Positions 15,800 through 23,397 of a DNA stretch of 34,296 bases are shown in pieces. The DNA is taken from assembly GCA_021774695.1 (NCBI GenBank), contig JAJFIU010000037.1, positions 1 to 34,296 on the forward strand, written 5' to 3'. The DNA is from Alphaproteobacteria bacterium (GTDB taxonomy: Bacteria > Pseudomonadota > Alphaproteobacteria > Sphingomonadales > Kordiimonadaceae). Each line of letters begins with the position of its first letter. Positions within the stretch are counted from its first letter, which is position 1. The notes under the pieces were generated by a model. The model was given only the letters and a program-made list of their open reading frames with translations. It had not been told where the DNA came from and ran no database searches. A program made the position numbers and the translations under genes.

Positions 15800-16261
15800 A
15801 TGGATCTTGGTGCAATTGGTGAGAAACCATCGATGATGACGAGGATTGCCATCGGCAAAGGGGTGGGCCTGATTTTCGGTTTGCTGGGTTTTGTTTTTAT
15901 TCCAATGTTCGTTCCGGATGCCAGCACAATGTTCCGGTGGGCCATCTTGCTATGGTACACGACGTTTGGTGCCATTATCGGTGTTTTCGGCGTGTTCACC
16001 TATCATCCAGTTCTGCAATTGCCGATGCCTTGGTGGTTCCGGGCGCCCATCATTGGTGCGTGGCTGAACTTTGTGCTCACACTCTTTATCTACGACACTC
16101 TCCAGGCGTTCATGACCTCCATATTCGGTGAAAACGGTATGCTTGCATCACCGTTCTGGTTTGTATTCGAGGGTGCCTTGGGCGGCTTGGTGATAGGCTA
16201 TCTGTGCACGCGGTTTGGCGGAGAAGGCGCCGCCACCGTTAAGGATCAGGCCACACTTTAG
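15800..16261 (+). CDS. small integral membrane protein of unknown function
   Basis: 153 residues with four predicted membrane segments: about 17-36 (IGKGVGLIFGLLGFVFIPMF), 45-67, 82-105 and 118-138, the last Gly-rich (EGALGGLVIGYL). I do not recognise a family. The first and last helices have small-residue GxxxG-like patterns that favour helix packing. AGGAG lies 7 bases before the ATG, so it is probably expressed. It sits alone between the DPP-IV-like terminator and the small RNA locus. A weak hairpin at 16271-16299 followed by a T-rich stretch may end its transcript. Confidence 0.75.
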   Translation: MDLGAIGEKPSMMTRIAIGKGVGLIFGLLGFVFIPMFVPDASTMFRWAILLWYTTFGAIIGVFGVFTYHPVLQLPMPWWFRAPIIGAWLNFVLTLFIYDTLQAFMTSIFGENGMLASPFWFVFEGALGGLVIGYLCTRFGGEGAATVKDQATL

Positions 16262-16394
16262 CACTGTGGTTACGGGGTGTGCGCGTTTGTCGCACCGTAC
16301 ATTAGCTATTGTTTTTTAGTGGGTTAGCAAAAGTTGACTGATTTTGTTGGATTTAGCCTTGAAGCCCTATCTAGGGTACCCATATAGGGTTGGT
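16262..16394. other. gap with nested palindromes upstream of the small RNA
   Basis: Contains a weak hairpin (TACG/CGTA and GTGCG/CGCAC arms, 16271-16299). Further on, CCCTAT...ATAGGG arms enclose the palindrome GGGTACCC (16366-16388), overlapping the spacer and -10 of the predicted small RNA promoter. No coding signal seen. Confidence 0.4.
16359..16388 (+). promoter_or_regulatory. predicted promoter of the small RNA
   Basis: TTGAAG (16359-16364), an 18-base spacer and TATAGG (16383-16388). The spacer holds GGGTACCC inside longer CCCTAT/ATAGGG arms, which may be a regulator site. Start expected near 16395. Confidence 0.45.
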
Positions 16395-16523
16395 AAGAGA
16401 AAAACATAGGTCTGCTTGCTCGCTTTTGGTTCGACCCTCCCCCCCCATTCCCCCTAGGTCGGGCTGGGTGAGCAAGCATGATACTTTGGGCCGGAACTGC
16501 ACTATGTGCGTTCCGGCCTTTTT
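16395..16523 (+). ncRNA. candidate structured small RNA with C-rich loop
   Basis: A transcript of about 130 bases is predicted between a sigma70-like promoter and a strong terminator, with no ORF. The first domain is an imperfect long hairpin closed by GCTTGCTC (16414-16421) with GAGCAAGC (16470-16477), and an inner CGACC/GGTCG stem (16432-16436 with 16457-16461). Its apical loop is CTCC followed by runs of C. Such C-rich loops are known from alphaproteobacterial small RNAs that pair with Shine-Dalgarno regions. The second domain is the terminator hairpin. No family can be named from sequence alone. A cis-acting leader of prfC is less likely because the terminator intervenes. Confidence 0.5.
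16489..16523 (+). terminator. strong intrinsic terminator before prfC
   Basis: GGCCGGAAC pairs with GTTCCGGCC, and inside it GCAC pairs with GTGC around TAT with one bulged T. Five T follow. It lies 153 bases before prfC, with no upstream coding gene except the distant membrane protein, so it implies a separate transcript. Confidence 0.85.
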
Positions 16524-16675
16524 CTTGTGCATTTCATCGATTGGAAAATTTCTGCTTCCATACCGCGCTCAAATCGCTAGGGTGCGCCACAAATATATGC
16601 CCCAAATACATGGCTAAATGCGCGCCAAAACAGGCGTCAGCGTTGGCAAATTGATGAAGGCGGAATAAGAACCCG

Positions 16676-18259
16676 ATGACCGTTGAACAGGAAATCGAGA
16701 AGAGACGCACCTTTGCGATCATCTCCCACCCGGACGCTGGTAAAACCACGCTGACCGAGAAACTGCTGTTGTTTGGTGGTGCCATTCAGGCTGCGGGCGA
16801 GGTTAAAGCACGCGGTAACCGACGGCGCGCACGCTCAGACTGGATGAAGGTGGAGCAGGAGCGCGGCATCTCTGTGGCGTCGTCTGTTATGACGTTTGAT
16901 TTTGAACAGTACACTTTCAATTTGCTCGACACGCCTGGCCACGAAGACTTTTCCGAAGATACCTACCGCACGCTGTCAGCGGTAGACAGTGCTGTGATGG
17001 TTCTGGATGCGGCCAAAGGCATCGAGAACCAAACTCGCAAATTGCTTGAGGTTTGCCGGCTGCGCGACATGCCCATCACCACCTTTATCAACAAAATGGA
17101 CCGGGAAGCCAAAGACCCGTTTGAGTTGCTTGATGAGGTTGAGCAAACCCTGGCGCTTGATGTGTCCCCAGCCAGTTGGCCTATCGGTATGGGGCGGGAC
17201 TTTCTTGGTTGTTACGATTTGATGCGTGATCAGTTGATTTTGTTTGCCCGCAGCAAAGGTGACGCTCTTGCAGAAGGCATTAAATGTTCCGGACTGGATG
17301 ATCCAAAGCTGGACGAGTTGTTGCCGGATTATGCGCTCGCGAAATTGCGCGAAGATGTTGAAATGGTGCGGGAACTGTGCCCGCCCTTTAACATGGCTGC
17401 TTATCTTGAAGGCAATCAAACGCCGGTATTTTTTGGCTCTGCGGTTAATAACTTCGGGGTTCAGGAACTGCTGAAGGGTGTGGGTGAATTTGCCCCAAGC
17501 CCAAGGCCGGGCAAAGCGATTGAGCGATTGGTTTTGCCAACCGAAAAAAACGTATCTGGCTTTGTGTTTAAAATTCAGGCCAATATGGACCCTAAACACC
17601 GGGACAGGATCGCATTTTTGCGGCTGATTTCGGGCAAATTTAAAAAGGGTATGAAGCTAAAGCATGTGCGAAGCGGTAAAACTATCGCCGTGCACAACGC
17701 TCAGCTGTTTTTGGCGCAGGACCGCGAGATTGCGGAAGAAGCTTATGCTGGCGATATTATGGGCATTCCCAACCACGGCAACTTGCGTATCGGTGATACG
17801 CTGACCGAGGGCGAACTGATGCGCTATACCGGCGTACCGTCTTTCGCGCCCGAGATTTTGCAGAAAGTTCGCGCTGACGACCCGATGAAGGCCAAGCATC
17901 TTAGCCGCGCGCTGGAGCAATTGGCGGAAGAGGGTGCAGCGCGTGTTTTCAAACCGTTTTTAGGCAGCGACTGGGTCGTGGGCGTAGTTGGCCCGCTGCA
18001 GTTTGATGTGCTGTCTGATCGCATTCGCACCGAGTATCAAATTCCCTGCAAGTTCGAGGCGACCACTTTGATGACCGCTGAGTGGATCGAGGGCGATCCG
18101 CGCGAAGTGAAAGCCTTCACCGACCAAAACCGTGCATCAATGGCCAACGACCATGCTGGCGCGCCGGTCTATTTGGCGCGCAACAGTTGGCACCTTGACA
18201 AGGCGAAAGAAGATTTCCCCACCTTGAAGTTCCTGCGGATAAAAGAAGAAGTATACTAG
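16676..18259 (+). CDS. prfC: peptide chain release factor 3
   Basis: 527 residues, full length. GTPase that removes RF1 and RF2 from the ribosome after termination. G1 is SHPDAGKTT (17-25), the switch region has ERGISVASS (62-70), G3 is DTPGHEDF (85-92) and G4 is NKMD (139-142). The C-terminal half shows the domain II and III features of RF3 (FVFKIQANMDPKHRDR; VVGPLQFDVL). These separate it from EF-G and from TypA or LepA. The Shine-Dalgarno sequence is weak (GGCGGA about 12 bases before the ATG). It is preceded by the candidate small RNA and followed by a 323-base gap, so it is probably monocistronic. Confidence 0.97.
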   Translation: MTVEQEIEKRRTFAIISHPDAGKTTLTEKLLLFGGAIQAAGEVKARGNRRRARSDWMKVEQERGISVASSVMTFDFEQYTFNLLDTPGHEDFSEDTYRTLSAVDSAVMVLDAAKGIENQTRKLLEVCRLRDMPITTFINKMDREAKDPFELLDEVEQTLALDVSPASWPIGMGRDFLGCYDLMRDQLILFARSKGDALAEGIKCSGLDDPKLDELLPDYALAKLREDVEMVRELCPPFNMAAYLEGNQTPVFFGSAVNNFGVQELLKGVGEFAPSPRPGKAIERLVLPTEKNVSGFVFKIQANMDPKHRDRIAFLRLISGKFKKGMKLKHVRSGKTIAVHNAQLFLAQDREIAEEAYAGDIMGIPNHGNLRIGDTLTEGELMRYTGVPSFAPEILQKVRADDPMKAKHLSRALEQLAEEGAARVFKPFLGSDWVVGVVGPLQFDVLSDRIRTEYQIPCKFEATTLMTAEWIEGDPREVKAFTDQNRASMANDHAGAPVYLARNSWHLDKAKEDFPTLKFLRIKEEVY

Positions 18260-18281
18260 CATATTTTCAGTAGAGTGCGGT

Positions 18282-18443
18282 TTGCGTTCGAGCTGGCTCG
18301 TTCGATCACTTTACCGTGCAGGATTACTGCTTCAATGCTGCTCCAGGCATCAACCGATTCAAGCGGCATTATTATATCAACAGAAGCAAATCGGCGATCT
18401 TGCAGAGTTCCATGCCGCCATCGACTGCCTCAAACTATACTGA
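18282..18443 (+). other. possible gene remnant (protein-like open frame without good start)
   Basis: The frame ending at the TGA 18441-18443 has about 50 codons, beginning at a TTG without a ribosome site. Its last residues, QQKQIGDLAEFHAAIDC, look like ordinary soluble protein. The same region is also open in another frame. It may be the 3' fragment of a decayed gene or chance. The rest of the 18260-18582 gap holds only regulatory-looking motifs. Confidence 0.2.
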
Positions 18444-18484
18444 CGACATTTTATTATTGTCAGCTTAAATCAGCAAGAATGGTT

Positions 18485-18500
18485 CTTGATCGTGGTCAAG
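18485..18500. promoter_or_regulatory. FNR/FixK-type box
   Basis: CTTGATCGTGGTCAAG contains TTGAT-N4-GTCAA, a form recognised by alphaproteobacterial FnrL/FixK proteins. A TTGACA -35 lies at 18528-18533, which would place the box roughly 65-72 bases before transcription start, a class I activator position. The match is short, so chance is possible. Confidence 0.4.
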
Positions 18501-18527
18501 GCAATGAAACCCTAGTCAGGCCACCTA

Positions 18528-18533
18528 TTGACA
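18528..18533 (+). promoter_or_regulatory. possible -35 element of the GCS2/M14 unit
   Basis: A perfect TTGACA. The best -10 candidates downstream (TCATAG at 18 bases, CATAGT at 19) are imperfect, which would suit an activator-dependent promoter. Confidence 0.35.
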
Positions 18534-18582
18534 TTGGAGAGTGTTGGGGCATCATAGTTAACGACTATGAGGCGGGAGTTTT

Positions 18583-20001
18583 ATGGGCGAAGAATTGAAA
18601 ACCAGCAGTTTTAGCGATTCTGATTTCGCTGAATTTGTGCGCAACTTGCGGGCCGAAACCGAATTGGTGCAGGCATGGGAGCGGGACGGTCAATTGTCGA
18701 GAGGCCCCGCCACTGCGGGATTTGAGCTTGAAGCCTGGCTTGTGGACCGTGATGCAAGACCCTCGGCGCAAAATGAAAGTTTTATAGCGGCGGTAGACAA
18801 CGAGCTTGTTGTTCCAGAACTTTCTTGTTTCAACGTAGAGTTTAACGGTGATCCTCAACAATTGACCGGCGACGGCCTGTCAAAGTTGCAGACGGAACTT
18901 TCCGACCTGTGGCGGCACGCCGTGCGCGTGGCTGACAAAGATGGGTTGCGTTTGGCGATGATAGGGATTTTGCCAACGGTAAAGGACAGTGATCTTTGCG
19001 TTGCGAACATGTCCTCCAGCAAGCGGTTTGAGGCAGTGAATGAACAGGTGTTTCGCTTGCGCAAAGGCCGACCTCTCAAACTGAAAATAGAGGGCGAAGA
19101 CATACTCGACAGAGATCATTATGATGTAATGCTTGAGGCTGCCGCTACCTCGTTTCAAATCCATCTGAAATTGCCGATAGGGCGAGAGGTGGATTATTAT
19201 AATGCGTCCAAACTGGTGTCGACGCCGTTGGTTGCTGTTGCGGCAAATTCGCCCTATCTTTTCGGCAAAAACTTGTGGGCAGAATCCCGAATACCTTTGT
19301 TCGAGCAGGCCGTGTCTGTTGGTGATTGGGACTATGCCGAGCGGGTAACATTTGGCGTTCAATATATCGAAGAAAGCCTGTCCGAGGTTTTCAAGGCCAA
19401 CCGCCAGCGCTATCCGGTTTTGCTGCCGCAAGTCCGCGCCCGCCCGGTTGAGAAACTTGATCATCTGCGTTTGCAAAATGGAACAATTTGGCGCTGGAAC
19501 CGGCCTCTGATTGGTTGGGACGAAGACGGAACACCACACTACCGGATCGAACAACGTGTTGTGCCAGCGGGCCCAACTATATTGGATTCAATGGCCAATG
19601 CGGCTTTTTATTATGGGTTGGTAACCTATTTGGCTGACCATGAAATCCGCCCTCACGAAAGGGCACAGTTTTTCACGACGCGCGACAATTTTTATGAGGC
19701 AGCGAAAGAGGGGCTGGATGCCCGGGTGAGATGGAACCACACCGATGACCAGCCGATTGACGGCTTAATTCTCGATACATTTTTGCCGATGGCGGAACAA
19801 GGGTTAAACAGCCTTGATGTTGATGAAGCAGATATTGAACGCTATCTGGGCATTATTGAAGGTCGCACTAGAAACAAACAAAATGGTGCGGCGTGGCAGC
19901 GGTCTTTTGTAAAGAAACATGCTGTTGATATGGAAGATATGCTTGAGGCTTATTTGTTGCGCCAGGAAACAGCAATTCCGGTCCATGAATGGCCGCTGTG
20001 A
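18583..20001 (+). CDS. glutamate-cysteine ligase (GCS2) family protein
   Basis: 472 residues of the carboxylate-amine ligase family related to YbdK and plant-type GCL, which joins an amino group to a gamma-carboxylate using ATP. The N-terminal FELEAWLVD (47-55) corresponds to the metal-binding acidic strand. ANMSS, the EAAATSFQIHLKLP strand (about 186-199) and ANSPYLFGKNLWAESR follow the family pattern. Whether it makes gamma-glutamylcysteine cannot be decided; many members form other amides. Its stop overlaps the next gene by 13 bases, so it is tightly coupled with an M14 aspartoacylase-like protein. This pairing suggests making and breaking, or trimming, of one amide-linked metabolite. An FNR-type box lies about 90 bases upstream. 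Confidence 0.85.
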   Translation: MGEELKTSSFSDSDFAEFVRNLRAETELVQAWERDGQLSRGPATAGFELEAWLVDRDARPSAQNESFIAAVDNELVVPELSCFNVEFNGDPQQLTGDGLSKLQTELSDLWRHAVRVADKDGLRLAMIGILPTVKDSDLCVANMSSSKRFEAVNEQVFRLRKGRPLKLKIEGEDILDRDHYDVMLEAAATSFQIHLKLPIGREVDYYNASKLVSTPLVAVAANSPYLFGKNLWAESRIPLFEQAVSVGDWDYAERVTFGVQYIEESLSEVFKANRQRYPVLLPQVRARPVEKLDHLRLQNGTIWRWNRPLIGWDEDGTPHYRIEQRVVPAGPTILDSMANAAFYYGLVTYLADHEIRPHERAQFFTTRDNFYEAAKEGLDARVRWNHTDDQPIDGLILDTFLPMAEQGLNSLDVDEADIERYLGIIEGRTRNKQNGAAWQRSFVKKHAVDMEDMLEAYLLRQETAIPVHEWPL

Positions 20002-21023
20002 CCATGCTCAAGCGCTTCGATCATGTGCCCGACGCGATGTTGCATTCATCATCCATCGAATTGGAACAGTTGCTCGGAGGGCCAGCTTTGTTCTATCTGG
20101 AAGGCGCACGAAAACCGCCGCTTTTCATAACTGTTTTACAGCACGGCAACGAGCCAACCGGTTTCGAGGCGATCCAACAAATTTTGCGGAAATATCAGTC
20201 GGTAGAATTGCCGCGGGCAGTATGGTTGTTTGTCGCCAACGTGGGTTCAGCCGCTGCGGGCCTGCGCACGCTAGATACTCAAAACGATTATAACCGCGCC
20301 TGGCCCGGCACGACCGACACAGCAACAGTAGAAGCGGCTCTGATGCGGGAAGTTGTTGACACGGTTACAGCCAAGCCGCTGTTTGCCAGTGTCGATTTGC
20401 ACAATAATACCGGCAGTAACCCGCATTATGGCTGTGTCAACGAATTGGAACCACGCTATTTGCAGTTGGCAACCTTGTTCGCGCGCACGGTAGTTTATTT
20501 CAAGCAGCCTGTTGGCGTTCAATCACTTGCCATGTCAATGCATTGCCCGGCGGTAACGCTGGAATGCGGCCAGGCCGGGGAGAATGCAGCGTTGGTTCAT
20601 GCAGTTGATTTTTTGGATGCATGCCTTCACATGCACCACTTGCCCGACCATCAAGTTTCGCCTCATGACATCACATTATTGCGTACGGTCGCGGTCGCAA
20701 AAATGCGTGCGGGCGTTACTTTTGGTTTTGACGATGACAACCATGAGGTTCAATTTCGACCCGACCTGGACAAATTGAACTTCAGCCCACTCGATGCCGG
20801 CGAAACGCTTGCCGACCTGAAAGGCAAAACAAATATGCCGATCATTGTTACCAACGATGACGGCGTCGACATCAGTGCAACCTTATTCGATGTGGCGGGC
20901 GGCACTTTAACGCTGAAGCAGACATTGACGCCGTCCATGGCAACACTTGATGTTGGTATTATCAAACAGGATTGCCTGTTTTACGTTATGGAGCAGATGG
21001 CGTTGCCAGTTGCGATTAGTTGA
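19989..21023 (+). CDS. M14 family succinylglutamate desuccinylase/aspartoacylase-like hydrolase
   Basis: 344 residues. Zinc carboxypeptidase-fold enzyme that hydrolyses N-acyl amino acids or related amides. Zinc ligands are His52 and Glu55 in QHGNEPTGF and His138 in DLHNNTG. The substrate motif DYNRAWPG (Asn102, Arg103) and the catalytic Glu192 in TLECGQ match AstE/AspA. A C-terminal beta domain (about 230-344) follows. The ATG at 19989 overlaps the GCS2-type gene by 13 bases; an in-frame ATG at 20004, just past that stop, is an alternative. No arginine-succinyltransferase genes are nearby, so a role in the AST pathway is unlikely. The substrate is probably the product of the coupled ligase or its precursor. 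Confidence 0.88.
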   Translation: MAAVTMLKRFDHVPDAMLHSSSIELEQLLGGPALFYLEGARKPPLFITVLQHGNEPTGFEAIQQILRKYQSVELPRAVWLFVANVGSAAAGLRTLDTQNDYNRAWPGTTDTATVEAALMREVVDTVTAKPLFASVDLHNNTGSNPHYGCVNELEPRYLQLATLFARTVVYFKQPVGVQSLAMSMHCPAVTLECGQAGENAALVHAVDFLDACLHMHHLPDHQVSPHDITLLRTVAVAKMRAGVTFGFDDDNHEVQFRPDLDKLNFSPLDAGETLADLKGKTNMPIIVTNDDGVDISATLFDVAGGTLTLKQTLTPSMATLDVGIIKQDCLFYVMEQMALPVAIS

Positions 21024-21050
21024 ACATCGCCAAAGAAAGGAAAAAAGGGC

Positions 21051-21470
21051 ATGTCGACTACAAAAGGTAAAGTGACAGGACTGGGTGGTGTTTTTGTCAA
21101 AAGCAAAGACACCACTGCCTTAGTGAAATAGTACCGCGACGTGCTGGAGTTTCCTTATGATGGGTACGGAGCGAGCTTTCCGATACGTGAGCATGATAAC
21201 CCCGACGCTGAGGGCTATAATGTTTGGGGGCCGTTCAAGGCGGAAACTGACTATTTTGCGCCGTCCGACAAAGATTTTATGATCAACCTACGGGTTCAAA
21301 ACTTGGATGATTTAATGGAGCGTTTGTTGGCGGCCGGGGTTAAGGAGGTCAAAGAACGTGAGGACCATGAGTACGGCAAATTTGCCTGGATTATTGACCC
21401 GGACGGCACCAAACTGGAATTGTGGGAACAGGTTGGCCCAAATCCACCGACAGAAGTCGATGAAAGTTGA
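21051..21470 (+). pseudogene. VOC-family (glyoxalase-like) protein gene interrupted by an amber codon
   Basis: Reading from the ATG at 21051, the frame gives a VOC-fold protein of 139 codons: GLGGVFVKSKD (strand 1), then TAG at 21129-21131 (codon 27), then YRDVLEFPY, FPIREHD, FMINLRVQNLDDLMERLLAAGV and FAWIIDPDGTKLELWE. In this family the position before YRDVL is normally Trp, so TGG to TAG is the obvious single change. Everything after the stop is open and conserved, and an AAGG-rich ribosome site precedes the ATG. The lesion is therefore recent, a sequencing error, or suppressed. It follows the M14 gene by 27 bases and may belong to that operon. Confidence 0.85.
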
Positions 21471-21520
21471 ACTGCTTAAGCGCAGGAACGCAATCGGGGC
21501 CTCAATCAGAACAACGGTTT

Positions 21521-21871
21521 TTATCTCTCAGGTTTTGTAATGACGGTTCTGGCCCACACCAAACCTGTTTGGCAGGCGGCACGAAGTTCGGCGGCTGAAA
21601 TGGTCGGCGAGAAATCGCCGCGTGCATCCTGATAAGTGGCAATGCATTGGTCCAGAAGCGCCAAATAATCTGCCAGCGCAGTGGAACGCGGCGCACCGTA
21701 GGCCATAATGCCGCCGGTTTGGCAGGCTTTGCCGTGCTCCAGGGTGACATACTCGTGGTGGCACATTTTTTCCAGCGAACGGTTGAACGCGCTGAAATCA
21801 TCGGCCAGCAACGCAGATGTTGGTATTGCCAGCAAACTGAGGAAAATCAACGCTAAAATTTGTTTATTCAT
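21521..21871 (-). CDS. small exported protein with four cysteines, unknown function
   Basis: 116 residues. The signal peptide (residues 1 to about 23, MNKQILALIFLSLLAIPTSALLA) is clear. The mature part has four cysteines (MCHHE, KACQT, DQCIA, AACQT) that could form two disulfides, plus two adjacent histidines after the first. No family is recognised. AGGG lies about 8 bases before the ATG. It is convergent with the broken VOC gene and divergent from the propeller protein gene. Cysteine spacing and size suit a small periplasmic helical protein, but this is only inference. Confidence 0.75.
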   Translation of the reverse strand: MNKQILALIFLSLLAIPTSALLADDFSAFNRSLEKMCHHEYVTLEHGKACQTGGIMAYGAPRSTALADYLALLDQCIATYQDARGDFSPTISAAELRAACQTGLVWARTVITKPER

Positions 21872-22005
21872 AATCAGGCCCTAGAGTCTCTTGTTAATAT
21901 ACACTGATTCATGCTCGCATTGTTCGTGCCAACTTTGAAAATCGTGTAACTTCACAGACAGGAAGACAAGGATTGAATGACCAAAATGATGGACGGAGAC
22001 GCCGG

Positions 22006-23067
22006 ATGAAAAAAGTAATTGCTGCATTAGTTGTTTTGGGCTTGGCTTGGTTTCTTCTGGCGCCGGGTCCGATTGACCCTGTTGCGTGGCAGCCGCCGAC
22101 AGACAAAGGTTTCATTGGTGATTTTGCGGAGAATACCGTCCTTTTACGTGCGGAAATCATCCCGATCGAAGGCGGAGAGGGGCCTGAAGATGTTGCTGTG
22201 GACACCGAAGGTCGCATATACGGCGGCTTGCATGACGGCAGGATCATCCGTTTCAGCAATGACGGTAAAAATCAGGAAACATTCACAACCATCGAAGGCG
22301 GCAGGCCGCTTGGGTTGCACTTTGACACTAGCGGCAATTTGATCGTTGCGGATGCTTGGAAAGGTTTGTTGTCAGTCGACCCTCAAGGTGAAGTATCCGT
22401 CCTAACCACAGGGCACGGCGGCAGGCCTTTTGCATTTACCGATGATCTGGATATTGCGTCTGACGGCAAGATTTATTTCTCTGATGCCAGCGATACCTAT
22501 AACCAGCCCGATTATTTGTACGACTTGTTTGAAGCCAGACCCCACGGGCGCTTGATGGTTTATGACCCGGCAACTAAAGCAACTGATATGCTGCTGGACG
22601 ATCTGTATTTTGCCAATGGTATTGCACTATCCATGAATGAGGATTTTGTTCTGGTTAACGAGACTGGTCGTTATCGGATTACCCGTTATTGGCTTGCGGG
22701 CGAAAAAGCTGGAACCAGCGATATATTCACCGATAATTTGCCCGGTTTCCCGGACGGGGTTTCATCGAACCACAGCGGCACATTCTGGCTGGCGCTACCG
22801 TCAGCCAGAAACCCGCAAGTGGATGAAATGCACCCGAGCCCGTTTCTTAAAAACATTGTCGCCAAGTTACCCAGATCAACCCAGCCCGGCGCAATTAAAC
22901 GCGGTGCTATCATCGGCTTGAACGAGCAGGGCGAGGTTATAGCGGCATATCATGATCCGTTGGGTGAACACGCCTATATGATCACGTCAGTGGAGCAGGT
23001 GGGTAATATGCTGTATCTGGGAAGCTTGGAAGCACCGCAAATTGGACGGTTGAAACTAGATAACTAA
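22006..23067 (+). CDS. membrane-anchored SMP-30/strictosidine synthase-like six-bladed propeller protein
   Basis: 353 residues from the ATG at 22006. An uncleaved N-terminal anchor (about 3-21, KVIAALVVLGLAWFLLAPG) is followed by a beta-propeller like strictosidine synthase and gluconolactonase/SMP-30 proteins: GEGPEDVAVD, GRPLGLHFD, SDGKIYFSDAS, FANGIALSMNEDFVLV and FPDGVSSNHSGTFWLAL. Members are lactonases or esterases with a central metal ion; the strictosidine synthase name reflects fold, not reaction. GGAG lies 8 bases before this ATG. An in-frame TTG at 21973 would add an Arg-rich 11-residue extension and lacks a spaced ribosome site. It is probably periplasm-facing. Substrate unknown. 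Confidence 0.85.
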   Translation: MKKVIAALVVLGLAWFLLAPGPIDPVAWQPPTDKGFIGDFAENTVLLRAEIIPIEGGEGPEDVAVDTEGRIYGGLHDGRIIRFSNDGKNQETFTTIEGGRPLGLHFDTSGNLIVADAWKGLLSVDPQGEVSVLTTGHGGRPFAFTDDLDIASDGKIYFSDASDTYNQPDYLYDLFEARPHGRLMVYDPATKATDMLLDDLYFANGIALSMNEDFVLVNETGRYRITRYWLAGEKAGTSDIFTDNLPGFPDGVSSNHSGTFWLALPSARNPQVDEMHPSPFLKNIVAKLPRSTQPGAIKRGAIIGLNEQGEVIAAYHDPLGEHAYMITSVEQVGNMLYLGSLEAPQIGRLKLDN

Positions 23068-23106
23068 GCCAAGGATGGCCGCCCTCTTTTTTTAAGGAAT
23101 GCTATT

Positions 23107-23361
23107 TTGAAAGTATTGAAAAAAAGTGTCGAGGTTAAAACTCGCGAGGACTTCTGTGCATTTATTGACGGACTACGAGCAGATTTCCAAGAAAGAAGCC
23201 ACGATTGGGAAAATGTTACCATGCCTGATTATTTGGAAGCGATGTCTGCTTGGGTAACTGATATGGACGGTTACTATAAAAATGCAAACGAAGAAATGCC
23301 TGCCGATGTCTCGTGGAAAGTTTTTGCGCAGATTTTGTCAGCCGCAAGTAAATACGAGTAA
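23107..23361 (+). CDS. DUF7660-like small protein
   Basis: 84 residues, acidic and soluble. The pattern of N-terminal REDFCAFIDGLRADF, DWENVTMPDYLEAMSAWVTDMDGYY and C-terminal PADVSWKVFAQILSAASKYE matches small proteins annotated as DUF7660, which often sit near unrelated genes and have no known function. The start is TTG, preceded by AAGGA about 9 bases upstream; no in-frame ATG gives a full-length product. It is convergent with fliP, 36 bases apart, and follows the propeller gene by 39 bases, so it may be cotranscribed with it. Confidence 0.7.
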   Translation: MKVLKKSVEVKTREDFCAFIDGLRADFQERSHDWENVTMPDYLEAMSAWVTDMDGYYKNANEEMPADVSWKVFAQILSAASKYE

Positions 23362-23397
23362 TTTTTACTGGTGATATTATTGCAGCGAATGGTATCG

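Noticed and set aside
18275-18598. 107-residue open frame starting with GTG
   Set aside because: It overlaps the well-supported GCS2-type start, has atypical composition and lacks a ribosome site.
21129-21131. TAG recoded as an amino acid
   Set aside because: TAG ends prfC, the TonB receptor and other genes normally here, so general recoding is unlikely; mutation or base error is simpler.
23068-23100. Terminator after the propeller gene
   Set aside because: A T-run is present after GGCCGCCCTC, but no convincing stem can be drawn, so transcription may continue into the DUF7660-like gene.
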